Assembly (NCBI GenBank): GCA_041741095.1
Contig: JBGSKQ010000087.1
Span: 61,033 to 125,032, forward strand
Direction: 5' to 3'
From: UBA6168 sp041741095
Lineage (GTDB): Bacteria; Bacteroidota; Bacteroidia; Chitinophagales; Saprospiraceae
DNA: 64,000 bases
The notes under the pieces are model-generated. The model saw only the letters and a program-made list of their open reading frames with translations, did not search any database and was not told the DNA's origin. The first letter of the stretch is position 1. Every line of letters starts with the position of its first letter. This document shows positions 8,221 to 16,919 of this stretch, one piece after another. A program made the translations under genes and the position numbers.

Positions 8221-9359
8221 AAAAACTTCTTTCCATCTTAAAACTCCTCGGCGTGTGGGTGCTCATCCTGCTCGTGTTTGGGGTCATTTTTGAAATTTAT
8301 TTGCGCAACAGCACCTACGTCGGCAAGCAAACTTTGACCTACACCGTCAATGACCAATTTGGCACCTGGCGCATCCCCAACCAGAAGGCCGTGAAAGTGG
8401 CCGATTGCTACCAGGTGGACGACATCGAAGTGAATAGCTACGGCATGAGGGGCACTGAACCGAACGGCAAAAAGCCCATCAAAGTCGGTTTCTTCGGCGA
8501 CTCTATGCTCGAAGGGATACAAGTGAACGAACAGGATCACCTCGTCACCCGCCTCAACGGGGCCAACGACACGGTGGACTACCTGAATTTCGCAACTTCC
8601 TCTACCACAACGGTTTACCACCTGCTCAACCTCCAATACCACCAGTCTATTTTCCACTTGAAAAAGGCCGTCATTTTCTTTTTTATGAACAATGACATCC
8701 AAGAAAATTCCATCCCGCTGCAAATGGCCATGAACGGCAAGCGCTACTACTACCCCTCTTACGTGCCGGATGGAAAGGGCAGCTATGAACTTGACTACAA
8801 CTACCGCCCTTCCGACTGGAAAAACGACCTGCGCCTGTGGCTGCGCAAGTCGCTCGTTTTCCAAAAACTCTACGAAATACAAACGGCGGTACAAATGGCC
8901 AAAATGTCGAAAGCTACGGCCTCGGCTGGCGAAAAGGTGGAAGAACTAAAAATCCCTATTGGCTATCAGATTTTCGCCAAAGAAACCACTCCCGAATGGC
9001 GGCAGGCTTACGAACTGACCGACTACTCTATTTTGCAACTGAAGTCTTTCTGCGAAAAAGAGGGCATCGAACTGCAATTTGTGTTGGTGCCCTCCGTCGG
9101 CGAACTGCTGAACGAGCAAGAAGAAAAGGCCCATTATCAACAACTGAACCCCCTGATGGACAACACCAAACCCTACCGTTATTACACGGCGTTTTTGACC
9201 CAAAACAACATCCCCTTCATAGACCTCTACGCCGCCGCCCGGCAGCGCATCGCCGAACGGAAATTGGCCTACCCCTATTTTTCCTACGATTGCGACGGCC
9301 ACTTTGCCAAGGCAGGCCACGACTTGATGTTTGAGGTGTTAAAAGAAAATGGTTTTTGA
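8217..9359 (+). CDS. Membrane-anchored SGNH/GDSL-family protein
   Basis: A protein of 380 residues. Residues 5-28 form one hydrophobic segment, so the catalytic part probably faces the periplasm. The GDSL-like block is FFGDSMLEG near residue 95, giving the nucleophile serine. The C-terminal DGHFAKAGH motif supplies the Asp and His of the triad. Members of this fold add or remove acetyl groups on polysaccharides (AlgX/AlgJ and OatA-like partners). The ATGA overlap with the upstream glycosyltransferase and position before the polymerase suggest it modifies the repeat unit or polymer. A 15-bp perfect hairpin follows directly after the stop. Confidence 0.78.
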   Translation: MKKLLSILKLLGVWVLILLVFGVIFEIYLRNSTYVGKQTLTYTVNDQFGTWRIPNQKAVKVADCYQVDDIEVNSYGMRGTEPNGKKPIKVGFFGDSMLEGIQVNEQDHLVTRLNGANDTVDYLNFATSSTTTVYHLLNLQYHQSIFHLKKAVIFFFMNNDIQENSIPLQMAMNGKRYYYPSYVPDGKGSYELDYNYRPSDWKNDLRLWLRKSLVFQKLYEIQTAVQMAKMSKATASAGEKVEELKIPIGYQIFAKETTPEWRQAYELTDYSILQLKSFCEKEGIELQFVLVPSVGELLNEQEEKAHYQQLNPLMDNTKPYRYYTAFLTQNNIPFIDLYAAARQRIAERKLAYPYFSYDCDGHFAKAGHDLMFEVLKENGF

Positions 9360-9360
9360 C

Positions 9361-9392
9361 AACGTCGTCGAGGTTGAAACCTCGACGACGTT
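9361..9392. repeat. Perfect 15-bp hairpin AACGTCGTCGAGGTT
   Basis: Arms 9361-9375 and 9378-9392 are exact inverted copies with a two-base loop. No T-tract follows, so it is not a standard intrinsic terminator. A second copy lies at 22037-22065 with a compensatory change in the stem. Confidence 0.8.
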
Positions 9393-9407
9393 AGACCAAG
9401 TAAAAGC

Positions 9408-10781
9408 ATGAAGTTCTACATCCTCCTCGCCCTTATCATCCATTTCTCCCTCAGCCCAGGGTTTTATTATGAAAACATCCTGGCGTTCAGCCTGCTGCTC
9501 ATCGGCGTGCTGTTTTTTGAGTTCATCCGGGGTTTTGGAAAAAGGATACACCCGCTTGATTTGATGGGCTTCTATGCAACGGCGGCCTATTTGGTAGCAC
9601 CAGCGCTGGTCTATCACCTCACGGAAACGGGCTGGTACGAGGGCTTCAACTTCATGTGCATCCCGCAGGAAAACTATTTTACGATGGCCATCCCCGGCAC
9701 CCTGGCCTTGCTGGCGGGCATCAATTTTCCATTTAAAATAGCCTACCAAGAGCACAACCACTACTACGAAAAAATCAGCGACTACCTCAAGGACAAGCAG
9801 GATGCGGGGATAAAGCTGTTTTGGATTGGCGTCGTCTCAAACCTGGTTGCCCCATTTGCCCCCGGCGGTCTGGGCTTCTTTCTGGAGCTTTCTTCGCAAT
9901 TGATCTACATCGGGGCTTTGTACCTGTGGTTTTCGCCGATGGAACTGGGCAAAAAACTGCCCTACCTAGTGGCCATGTTCTTCCTGCCAGTAGCCCGTGC
10001 GCTGAAAGGCGGCATGTTCGGCGAGGTGGTGTTTTGGGGTGCCTTCATGGCTATGCTCATGCTGTTGAAATACCAGGTTGCTTTTTGGAAAAAACTCGCC
10101 ATTGCCGTATTCGGTGTGGTGTTTATTTTATTTATACAATCCATCAAGTACGAATTCCGGCAAATGACCTGGTACACCCAGGAGACCAGCCAACAGACGA
10201 TGGGCTACAAGGCCGATGTTTTCCAAAAATTGTGGAACGACCGGGTGGAAAACCCCGACCTGCTCGTCGGCCCCTTTATGCTGTCCAATGCGCTCGACCG
10301 CACCAATCAAGGCTCACTGATAGCGATGGCCGTGCGCTATGTGCCTGAATATGAACCGTATGCTAATGGCGAGACCATCTTCCTAGCCACGGCGGCCTCT
10401 TTCATCCCCCGATTCATCTGGCCCAACAAACCCGTGGTGGGCAGCCGGGAAAAGATGATCCGCTTCACCGGCTTCGACAATGGCGAGCATACAGCGATGG
10501 ACATTGGGCAGCTGGGCGACGCCTATGTGAATTTTGGGCCTTGGGGCGGGGCGCTGTTCATGTTTGTTTATGGCCTGTTGTTCGCCTTTATTTTTGCCAA
10601 AATATTTGAAATCGGGGAAGCCAAAATGCTCTCGCTCATTCTTTGGGTGCCTCTGTTTTATGCGGGCGTGGTGCAAATGGACGGTAGCGTGTTGTCCAGT
10701 ATGAACCACATCATCAAGACGGCCATGTTTACTGGCATTGCCATATTTAGCTACAAAAAATTCTTCAACTCGGAACTGTGA
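9408..10781 (+). CDS. Wzy-like polysaccharide polymerase (multi-spanning membrane protein)
   Basis: A 457-residue protein that is mostly hydrophobic, with roughly ten to twelve membrane segments and one larger hydrophilic region around residues 245-345 carrying a FIPRFIWPNKPVVGSREKM block. Long periplasmic loops with arginines and this block are typical of O-antigen/oligosaccharide repeat unit polymerases. It would join lipid-linked repeat units in the periplasm. It is the only Wzy-like gene in the locus, which supports a Wzx/Wzy-type pathway; a flippase is not seen and may lie left of the window. Sequence identity within this family is always low, so the call rests on topology and context. 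Confidence 0.72.
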   Translation: MKFYILLALIIHFSLSPGFYYENILAFSLLLIGVLFFEFIRGFGKRIHPLDLMGFYATAAYLVAPALVYHLTETGWYEGFNFMCIPQENYFTMAIPGTLALLAGINFPFKIAYQEHNHYYEKISDYLKDKQDAGIKLFWIGVVSNLVAPFAPGGLGFFLELSSQLIYIGALYLWFSPMELGKKLPYLVAMFFLPVARALKGGMFGEVVFWGAFMAMLMLLKYQVAFWKKLAIAVFGVVFILFIQSIKYEFRQMTWYTQETSQQTMGYKADVFQKLWNDRVENPDLLVGPFMLSNALDRTNQGSLIAMAVRYVPEYEPYANGETIFLATAASFIPRFIWPNKPVVGSREKMIRFTGFDNGEHTAMDIGQLGDAYVNFGPWGGALFMFVYGLLFAFIFAKIFEIGEAKMLSLILWVPLFYAGVVQMDGSVLSSMNHIIKTAMFTGIAIFSYKKFFNSEL

Positions 10782-10841
10782 TGTGTTTGGGTGCTTGTGT
10801 GTTTTTGTGTTTTAAGGTGTGCTGATTCAATTTGTTGAATA

Positions 10842-12035
10842 ATGTCCACACCAAAGCCAATAAACAATTTGAAAAAAAAACTCGACGTCGTTTTCCTCCA
10901 GCGCAAGCCCAGGGCGCATGGTACCTTCAGCATCGAGTTCATTTTCGAGGATTTGCGGCAGCGGATGCCGACTTCCATCCGGCCCATTGCCAAGGTGAGC
11001 ACTTATCCGAGCAACGGTATTTTCAAACGCCTATACAATATGGTGGAAGCTGCGCTGATAAAAGGCGACGTGAAGCACATCACGGGCGACGTGCATTACT
11101 TGGCGCTTTTTCTCAAAAAAAGCAAAGCCATCCTCACCATCCACGATTGTTTTGTGCTGTACCACAAAAGCGGCCTGGCCAGGTTGTTTTTCAAAATATT
11201 CTGGTTTTGGCTGCCTGTGCGCTGCGTGAAATATGTGGTTGCCATTTCAGAAGCTACCAAGCGGGAAATCATCAAGTTTACCCAATGCGACCCCGATAAA
11301 ATCGTCATCATCCCCACTATCATTTCATCGGATTACCAGCCTGTGCCAAAGGTTTTTAACAACAAAAAACCAGTGCTGCTGCACGTCGGCATGGCACCGA
11401 ACAAGAACTTTGAAAAGCTGGTGGAGGCGTTGGAGGGTATTCCCTGCCACTTGTCTATTGTGGGGAAATTGGAGGAAAGCCATTTGCAAAAACTCCAACA
11501 GCACGGCGTCGAATACAGCGCCGTCCACAACATCAGCGATGAGGAAATGCGCCGCAAATACGAGGAGTGCGATGTGCTTGCTTTCGTTTCCACCTACGAA
11601 GGTTTCGGGATGCCCATCGTGGAGGCCAACGCCATTGGCCGCCCAGTGCTGACCAGCAACCTTTCTTCCATGCCCGAAGTAGCCGGCAATGCCGCTTGCC
11701 TCGTTGATCCTTACGATGTGCAGTCCATCCGGCAGGGTTTGTTGAAAATCATCCACGACGACAACTACCGGGAGCAATTGATAGAAAACGGCTTTGAAAA
11801 CAGAAAGCGTTTTGACCCGAACGTGATAGCTGGGCAGTATGCTGATTTGTACCATCGAGTAGCGAGGCGTGAGAGGCGAGGTGTGAGAGGTGAGAGTGGC
11901 ACTTTTAACGTAAACAGATCGCTTCGGGATGAAAAAGCCCAGGATGTTCATCCTGCCAAAGGCAGACAAGCATTCATAGTTCATCATTTATCGTTCCCCC
12001 ATGTGCGGAATAGCAGGTATCGTTTGGCAAAATAA
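10842..12035 (+). CDS. GT4-family glycosyltransferase with repeat-derived C-terminus
   Basis: A GT-B enzyme of 397 residues. The N-terminal domain contains HITGDVHYLALFL and the ILTIHDCFVLYH segment of the mannosyltransferase-like GT4 group. The C-terminal domain has LLHVGMAPNKNFEKLVEAL and a textbook E-x7-E (EGFGMPIVEAN). The conserved domain ends near residue 345. The final 50 or so residues are read from short repeats (GAGGCGTGAGAG words, then the CTGCCAAAGGCAG palindrome with GTTCAT words), and the frame stops only inside the next gene, a 35-base overlap with asnB. The native stop was probably lost by repeat insertion. Confidence 0.86.
   Translation: MSTPKPINNLKKKLDVVFLQRKPRAHGTFSIEFIFEDLRQRMPTSIRPIAKVSTYPSNGIFKRLYNMVEAALIKGDVKHITGDVHYLALFLKKSKAILTIHDCFVLYHKSGLARLFFKIFWFWLPVRCVKYVVAISEATKREIIKFTQCDPDKIVIIPTIISSDYQPVPKVFNNKKPVLLHVGMAPNKNFEKLVEALEGIPCHLSIVGKLEESHLQKLQQHGVEYSAVHNISDEEMRRKYEECDVLAFVSTYEGFGMPIVEANAIGRPVLTSNLSSMPEVAGNAACLVDPYDVQSIRQGLLKIIHDDNYREQLIENGFENRKRFDPNVIAGQYADLYHRVARRERRGVRGESGTFNVNRSLRDEKAQDVHPAKGRQAFIVHHLSFPHVRNSRYRLAK
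11862..11896 (+). repeat. GAGGCGTGAGAG word array
   Basis: Degenerate repeats of GCGAGGCGTGAGAG / GGTGTGAGAGGTGAGAG at the 3' end of a glycosyltransferase gene, matching the family found in frame at 1507-1540. Here they are read as an arginine-rich tail. Confidence 0.6.
11947..11995. repeat. Palindrome CTGCCAAAGGCAG with GTTCAT word array (copy 1)
   Basis: A 31-nt core around the CTGCCAAAGGCAG palindrome is followed by CATTCATAGTTCATCATT words. The same core occurs at 56175-56205 with two mismatches and the same orientation. It lies just upstream of, and partly overlapping, the end of the glycosyltransferase reading frame. Confidence 0.75.
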
Positions 12036-13890
12036 CCAGGAGCAAAAGCAGGTGGCCATCCGCCGCATGACCGATGCCATTGCGCACCGAGGGCCGAATG
12101 CCGAGGGGCATTTTGTCAACCAGCGGGTAGCCCTCGGCCATCGCCGCCTGAGCATCATTGACCTGTCGGCGGAGGCTAACCAGCCGTTTTGGGATTCGGA
12201 AGAGCGCTATGTCATCGTGTTCAACGGTGAGGTGTATAACTTTCAGGAAGTGCGGAAGAAGCTGGGCGACTATCCTTTCCGCACCAAATGCGACACGGAG
12301 GTCATTCTGGCTGCCTACATCCGCTGGGGCGAAAAGTGCCTGGAACACTTCGCTGGCATGTTCGCTTTCGCCGTTTGGGATACCTGGGAAAACAAGCTAT
12401 TCATTGTGCGGGACAGGCTGGGCATCAAGCCGCTTTATTATTATGAAAAAGACGGCCTGCTCCTGTTTGCCTCTGAAATAAGGGCCATTCTGGTGAGTGG
12501 TTTGGTAGAAAAAAAACTGGACAGGAATGCCCTCTACAACTACCTGACCTACCAGACCGTACATGCCCCGAACACGATGGTGGAAGGAGTGAAACAACTC
12601 AATCCCGGCGAATTTGCCACGTTGAAAGACGGCGTTTTCACTATTAGAAAATATTGGCATTTAGCTGGGAGCCCACAGTCTTCAGTCCACAGTTCGCAGT
12701 TTGGGAGTTATGAAGAAGTAAAAAAGAATGTTCGGAGGCTTCTGCTCCAAGCAGTTGAGCGGCGACTGATAGCGGATGTGCCGCTGGGAGCCTTTCTGTC
12801 GGGAGGCATAGACTCCACGGCCATCGTGGCGCTGATGGCGGAGGTATCGCAGCGGCCAGTGGAAACTTTTTCGGTGGTTTTTGAGGAAAAACAATTTGAC
12901 GAAAGCGAATATTCCGACCTGATTGCCAAAAAATACAACACCAACCACCACCCGCTTTTGCTCAAGCCGACAGACTTCCTCGACGCCCTGCCCGCTGCGC
13001 TCCAGGCAATGGATGCCCCCAGCGGCGACGGGGTGAATACTTATGTGGTGTCAAAAGTGACAAAAGAGGCGGGCATCACGGTGGCGCTGTCCGGCACGGG
13101 CGGCGATGAGTTGTTTGGGGGGTATTCACTTTTTCAAAATTATTGGAAGCTGAATCATCGGCCTTATTTTTGGAAAATACCCCGTGGCCTGCGAATGGCG
13201 GGCGCATCTGTAGCGGGCTTATTTTTAAAAAGTCACCAAAAAGCAAGGGTGAACGAGATAGCCGCCGCCAGGAGCGCTGCCATTGAAGATGTCTATCCCG
13301 CATTCCGCAAAGTGCTGACTGCGAGGGAGATAGGCTCAATGACGCTGAACGGCGGGCCCAGGAATGGAAAGCACAGTGATGCAGTTTATGACTTGTTGAA
13401 GGAGCAGATAACAGTAAAAAAACTACCTTTGCTCAGTCAACTCACTGTGGCGGATATTTCCACTTATACTCAAAACGTATTGCTCAGGGACACTGACCAA
13501 ATGAGCATGGCCCACGCCCTCGAAGTGAGGGTCCCCTTTTTCGATCATGACCTTGTAGAATATGTGGTGCAGGTGCCAGACCAATGGAAATATCCTACCT
13601 ACGCCAAAAAACTCCTGGTTGAATCACTCCACCCCCTGGTGCCGGACGAAATAGTTTTCCGGCAAAAAAAAGGCTTCGACCTTCCCTGGAAGGTTTGGCT
13701 AAAAAACGAACTAAAATCTTTTTGCGAACAAAAATTGAAACGGTTCAACGAGCGCAACCTAACGCCTCCACGCTTGACGGACCAACTCTGGCGGGAATTC
13801 TCGCAGGGCAAAAACGACAACCTCTGGTCGAGGATTTGGATTTTTGTCGTGCTGGAAGACTGGCTGGAGCGGAATATCGGTGACTGGTGA
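12001..13890 (+). CDS. asnB: Asparagine synthase (glutamine-hydrolysing), AsnB family
   Basis: A protein of 629 residues with the two-domain AsnB layout. The N-terminal class II amidotransferase domain begins MCGIAGIVW, so Cys2 is the nucleophile that releases ammonia from glutamine; RGPNAEG and FNGEVYNF loops are present. The C-terminal synthetase domain has the ATP-pyrophosphatase loop SGGIDST and the SGTGGDELFGGY motif. In sugar loci such genes may amidate a carboxyl group, for example a uronic acid, rather than make free asparagine. The linker between the two domains (around residues 222-238) is encoded by a CAGTCCACAGT repeat. The start ATG overlaps the upstream reading frame by 35 bases. 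Confidence 0.92.
   Translation: MCGIAGIVWQNNQEQKQVAIRRMTDAIAHRGPNAEGHFVNQRVALGHRRLSIIDLSAEANQPFWDSEERYVIVFNGEVYNFQEVRKKLGDYPFRTKCDTEVILAAYIRWGEKCLEHFAGMFAFAVWDTWENKLFIVRDRLGIKPLYYYEKDGLLLFASEIRAILVSGLVEKKLDRNALYNYLTYQTVHAPNTMVEGVKQLNPGEFATLKDGVFTIRKYWHLAGSPQSSVHSSQFGSYEEVKKNVRRLLLQAVERRLIADVPLGAFLSGGIDSTAIVALMAEVSQRPVETFSVVFEEKQFDESEYSDLIAKKYNTNHHPLLLKPTDFLDALPAALQAMDAPSGDGVNTYVVSKVTKEAGITVALSGTGGDELFGGYSLFQNYWKLNHRPYFWKIPRGLRMAGASVAGLFLKSHQKARVNEIAAARSAAIEDVYPAFRKVLTAREIGSMTLNGGPRNGKHSDAVYDLLKEQITVKKLPLLSQLTVADISTYTQNVLLRDTDQMSMAHALEVRVPFFDHDLVEYVVQVPDQWKYPTYAKKLLVESLHPLVPDEIVFRQKKGFDLPWKVWLKNELKSFCEQKLKRFNERNLTPPRLTDQLWREFSQGKNDNLWSRIWIFVVLEDWLERNIGDW
12674..12700 (+). repeat. CAGTCCACAGT words in frame inside asnB
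   Basis: CACAGTCTTCAGTCC followed by ACAGTTCGCAGT is translated as a serine/glutamine-rich linker between the amidotransferase and synthetase domains. The same words occur at 22655-22698, 23243-23310 and 39143-39182. Confidence 0.7.
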
Positions 13891-13944
13891 GTGGTGAGTG
13901 GCGATTGGTTCCCCCAATTGCCAATGACCAATGACCAATGACCT
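13886..13944. repeat. GGTGAGTGGTGAGTGG and CCAATGACCAATGACC word arrays
   Basis: Immediately after the asnB stop region come GTGAGTGG words and then CCAATGACCAATGACCAATG words. The second family recurs at 4487-4510, 29963-30150 and 53584-53656. It creates a false early ATG for the next gene. Confidence 0.7.
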
Positions 13945-13963
13945 TAAGACGAATATAACCACG

Positions 13964-15826
13964 ATGAAAATCTTAGGAATTTCAGCTTTTTACCATGATT
14001 CGGCAGCGGCCATTACGGACAATGGAAAAGTGCTTGCTGCGGCACAAGAAGAACGTTTTACCCGTAAAAAACACGATCCTGGCTTCCCCACCAATGCGGT
14101 GAAATATTGCCTCGACTACGCTGGTTTTACCATTGACGAGTTGGACGCCATTGTTTTTTACGACAAGCCACTGTTGAAATTTGAGCGCTTATTGGAAACC
14201 TACTATGGTTTTTCGCCAAAGGGCCTCCAGTCGTTCATCATGGCCATTCCCGTTTGGCTTCGGGAAAAAATGTTCCTCAAAAGGGTCATCCATGAGGAGT
14301 TGGCCAAGGTGATGGACTATGATAAAAAGAAGGTGAAGCTGCTCTTCCCGGAACACCACCTTTCCCATGCGGCCAGTGCCTTCTATCCCTCCAATTTTGA
14401 GGAAGCCGCCATCCTCACCCTCGACGGTGTGGGCGAATGGGCCACGGCATCTATATGCTATGGCAAGGGCAAGGACATTGAAATTTTGAAGGAACTGCAC
14501 TTCCCGCATTCGCTGGGCTTGCTGTACAGTGCATTCACTTATTTCCTTGGTTTTAGGGTAAATTCGGGCGAATACAAGCTGATGGGCCTGGCGCCTTACG
14601 GCAACCCGAATTCCGCCGATTTGAAGCGTTTCAAAGAAATCATCAAAAAAGACCTGGTTGACATCAAAGAGGACGGCTCCATCTGGCTCAACCAGGAATA
14701 TTTCAACTATGCTGCCGGCCTGCGCATGGTGAAGGACGACAAGTGGGAAAAGCTCTTCGGCTTCCCCACCCGCAAGCCAGAAAACAAGCTGGAGCAGCAC
14801 CACTGCGACCTCGGTCTGGCCATCCAGCAAATCACGGAAGAAGTGGTATTCCTCATGGCCGAAGAAGCCAAACGCCTGACGGGTTCCGAAAACCTCTGCA
14901 TGGCGGGTGGTGTGGCACTCAACTGCGTGGCCAATGGAAAACTTTTGGAGAGGAAGACCTTCAAAAACGTTTTCATCCAACCGGCAGCTGGCGATGCGGG
15001 CGGAGCGCTCGGCGCAGCCTTGGCCGCTAATTATTTATACTACAAACAAGACCGCTATGTGAACGGCCAAATGGACGATATGGACGGCTCCTACCTTGGC
15101 CCAGAGATTACCTACATGGATGTGGAGCAAACAGCCAAGCGCTACAAGGCCAAGTACCACAAGTTCGAGTCCTTTGACAAACTGGCAGAAAAAGTGGCCC
15201 AACTCATTGACGAGGGCAACGTGATCGGCTGGGTACAGGGCCGCATGGAGTTTGGCCCACGGGCGCTCGGTGCGAGGAGCATCATTGGCGATGCCCGCAA
15301 CAAGGAAATGCAGAAAAAGCTAAACCTGAAAATCAAATACCGGGAGAGTTTCCGCCCCTTTGCACCATCAGTGCTGGCAGAAGATTCCAAGCAGTATTTC
15401 AACCTGGATGCCGTGTCGCCCTACATGCTGTTGGTGGCACCCATTGTTGACGAGCGCAAGGCCAACCTGCCCGCCAACTACAATGAATTGCCGCTGATGG
15501 AGCGCCTTTATATCAACCGCTCCGATCTGCCGGCCATCACGCACATTGATTTTTCGGCCAGGGTGCAGTCCGTCCATAAAGAAACCAATCCACGTTATTA
15601 CAAGCTCATCGAAAAGTTCAAGGAAAGGACGGGCTACGGCGTCATCGTTAACACCAGTTTCAACGTGCGGGGCGAGCCTATCGTATGCACGCCAGACGAT
15701 GCCTACCGCTGCTTTATGCGCACGGAAATGGACTACCTGGTGGTGGGCGATTACCTGTTTGAAAAAACAGAACAGCCCGCTTGGGACAAAAAAGACAACT
15801 GGCAAGAAGAGTTTACGCTTGACTAA
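13964..15826 (+). CDS. Carbamoyltransferase, NodU/CmcH family (first copy)
   Basis: About 620 residues. It begins KILGISAFYHDSAAAI, the standard opening of NodU/CmcH enzymes. The N-terminal Kae1-like half contains ILTLDGVGEWATAS and the LMGLAPYG block; the C-terminal YrdC-like half contains EFGPRALGARSI and the NTSFNVRGEPIV motif near the end. The enzyme moves a carbamoyl group from carbamoyl phosphate to a hydroxyl, here most likely on a sugar of the locus. ATG at 13964 is preferred; an upstream ATG at 13931 would only add residues encoded by the TGACCAATG repeat. A second homologue lies at 24249-26009. Confidence 0.92.
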   Translation: MKILGISAFYHDSAAAITDNGKVLAAAQEERFTRKKHDPGFPTNAVKYCLDYAGFTIDELDAIVFYDKPLLKFERLLETYYGFSPKGLQSFIMAIPVWLREKMFLKRVIHEELAKVMDYDKKKVKLLFPEHHLSHAASAFYPSNFEEAAILTLDGVGEWATASICYGKGKDIEILKELHFPHSLGLLYSAFTYFLGFRVNSGEYKLMGLAPYGNPNSADLKRFKEIIKKDLVDIKEDGSIWLNQEYFNYAAGLRMVKDDKWEKLFGFPTRKPENKLEQHHCDLGLAIQQITEEVVFLMAEEAKRLTGSENLCMAGGVALNCVANGKLLERKTFKNVFIQPAAGDAGGALGAALAANYLYYKQDRYVNGQMDDMDGSYLGPEITYMDVEQTAKRYKAKYHKFESFDKLAEKVAQLIDEGNVIGWVQGRMEFGPRALGARSIIGDARNKEMQKKLNLKIKYRESFRPFAPSVLAEDSKQYFNLDAVSPYMLLVAPIVDERKANLPANYNELPLMERLYINRSDLPAITHIDFSARVQSVHKETNPRYYKLIEKFKERTGYGVIVNTSFNVRGEPIVCTPDDAYRCFMRTEMDYLVVGDYLFEKTEQPAWDKKDNWQEEFTLD

Positions 15827-15946
15827 AGAACTCAAATTCGGCAAAAATGATAGATTAGGTTGAACATTTTATTTAGATAACATTTAGCCAAATGACACAT
15901 CTGCCCTCACATTCAAATTTATTTTTCAAAACAAATTATTTGGCCC

Positions 15947-16840
15947 ATGAGCACCATTTCTCTGCAAGAACGAGTAGCGACGAAGACAGCAGGACTATCT
16001 TTAAACACAAGTTTAAAGTGGGTACCTGCCCATCTTAGCGGGAAACTATTTAAAGGGTACCTGTTATTACCCAACCACCCCTCGAAAATAAGGGTGGAAA
16101 ACTGGTTGGGCCGCTTGTTTTTCAAGCAAGGCATTCAGTTGGAAGGTTTTGGCGCCAAGCTTCAATTGGAGGCCAATGACTGGATAACCCGCAAGTTGAT
16201 AGAAGAAGGGCAATTTGAAAACCTATCGCTGGAACGGGCAAGGCGGATCATGCAAATTGGTGGCAATTTCCTGGACATCGGGGCCAATTTTGGCTTATAC
16301 ACCAATGTTTTGGGCAACCTACCCGGAGTCACTTGCCTTTGCGTGGATGCCTCACCGGCCATTGTAAAAATGTTGAAGAAGAACCTTTCCCTGAACCCCG
16401 CCGTGCAGGCAACCGTCGTTGAGACAGCTCTTGGCCCCACTTATGGAAAGGTCAAGTTTTTTTGTCCGAACGAAGGCAACCTCGGCACCAGTAAGACCGT
16501 CCACGCCGAAGAAGAAGTGCAGGGCGATTACAGGGTTATTGACTGCGTACCGCTCAATGATTTGTTGGCAAAACATGATTTCAGGCCCATCAAATTGTTG
16601 AAAATTGACATTGAGGGCTTTGAAATGGAGGTATTCCGCACTTTTGATTTTAGTGGGAAATATAGGCCGGACAATATCATTATGGAATTCATCCCAAAGC
16701 TGCACAGCGACGGGTTTGGATTTGATCAGATCCGCCAGTTTTTTGAGGGCAGGGGCTATGAATTGCTGAACGTTTCTGGGGAAAACCTAACATCAGCAGC
16801 CCAAATAGAAGAGGACAATATCTGGCTGAGAAGCTTGTGA
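15947..16840 (+). CDS. FkbM family methyltransferase
   Basis: A protein of 297 residues. The SAM-binding strand is NFLDIGANFGLYTNVLG near residue 105, followed by the CVDASPAIVKMLKKNLSLNP acidic loop. The FkbM signature KLLKIDIEGFEMEVF lies near residue 222 and the end motif reads NIIMEFIP. FkbM enzymes O-methylate hydroxyls of sugars and natural products. The gene is preceded by about 120 bases without a gene, and followed by an acyltransferase, so it belongs to the decoration part of the polysaccharide locus. A second FkbM gene is at 18047-19186; the two differ in their N-terminal parts, so different acceptors are likely. Confidence 0.88.
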   Translation: MSTISLQERVATKTAGLSLNTSLKWVPAHLSGKLFKGYLLLPNHPSKIRVENWLGRLFFKQGIQLEGFGAKLQLEANDWITRKLIEEGQFENLSLERARRIMQIGGNFLDIGANFGLYTNVLGNLPGVTCLCVDASPAIVKMLKKNLSLNPAVQATVVETALGPTYGKVKFFCPNEGNLGTSKTVHAEEEVQGDYRVIDCVPLNDLLAKHDFRPIKLLKIDIEGFEMEVFRTFDFSGKYRPDNIIMEFIPKLHSDGFGFDQIRQFFEGRGYELLNVSGENLTSAAQIEEDNIWLRSL

Positions 16841-16919
16841 AAGAATTGGGCTTAGGGCATATTTGAGAACTACCATCCATTTCCATCCCAATCACTAGGA
16901 AATACTATGAGATTAAACT

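Noticed and set aside
13931..13963. Earlier ATG for the first carbamoyltransferase
   Set aside because: The added residues come from the TGACCAATG repeat; the conserved family start is at 13964.
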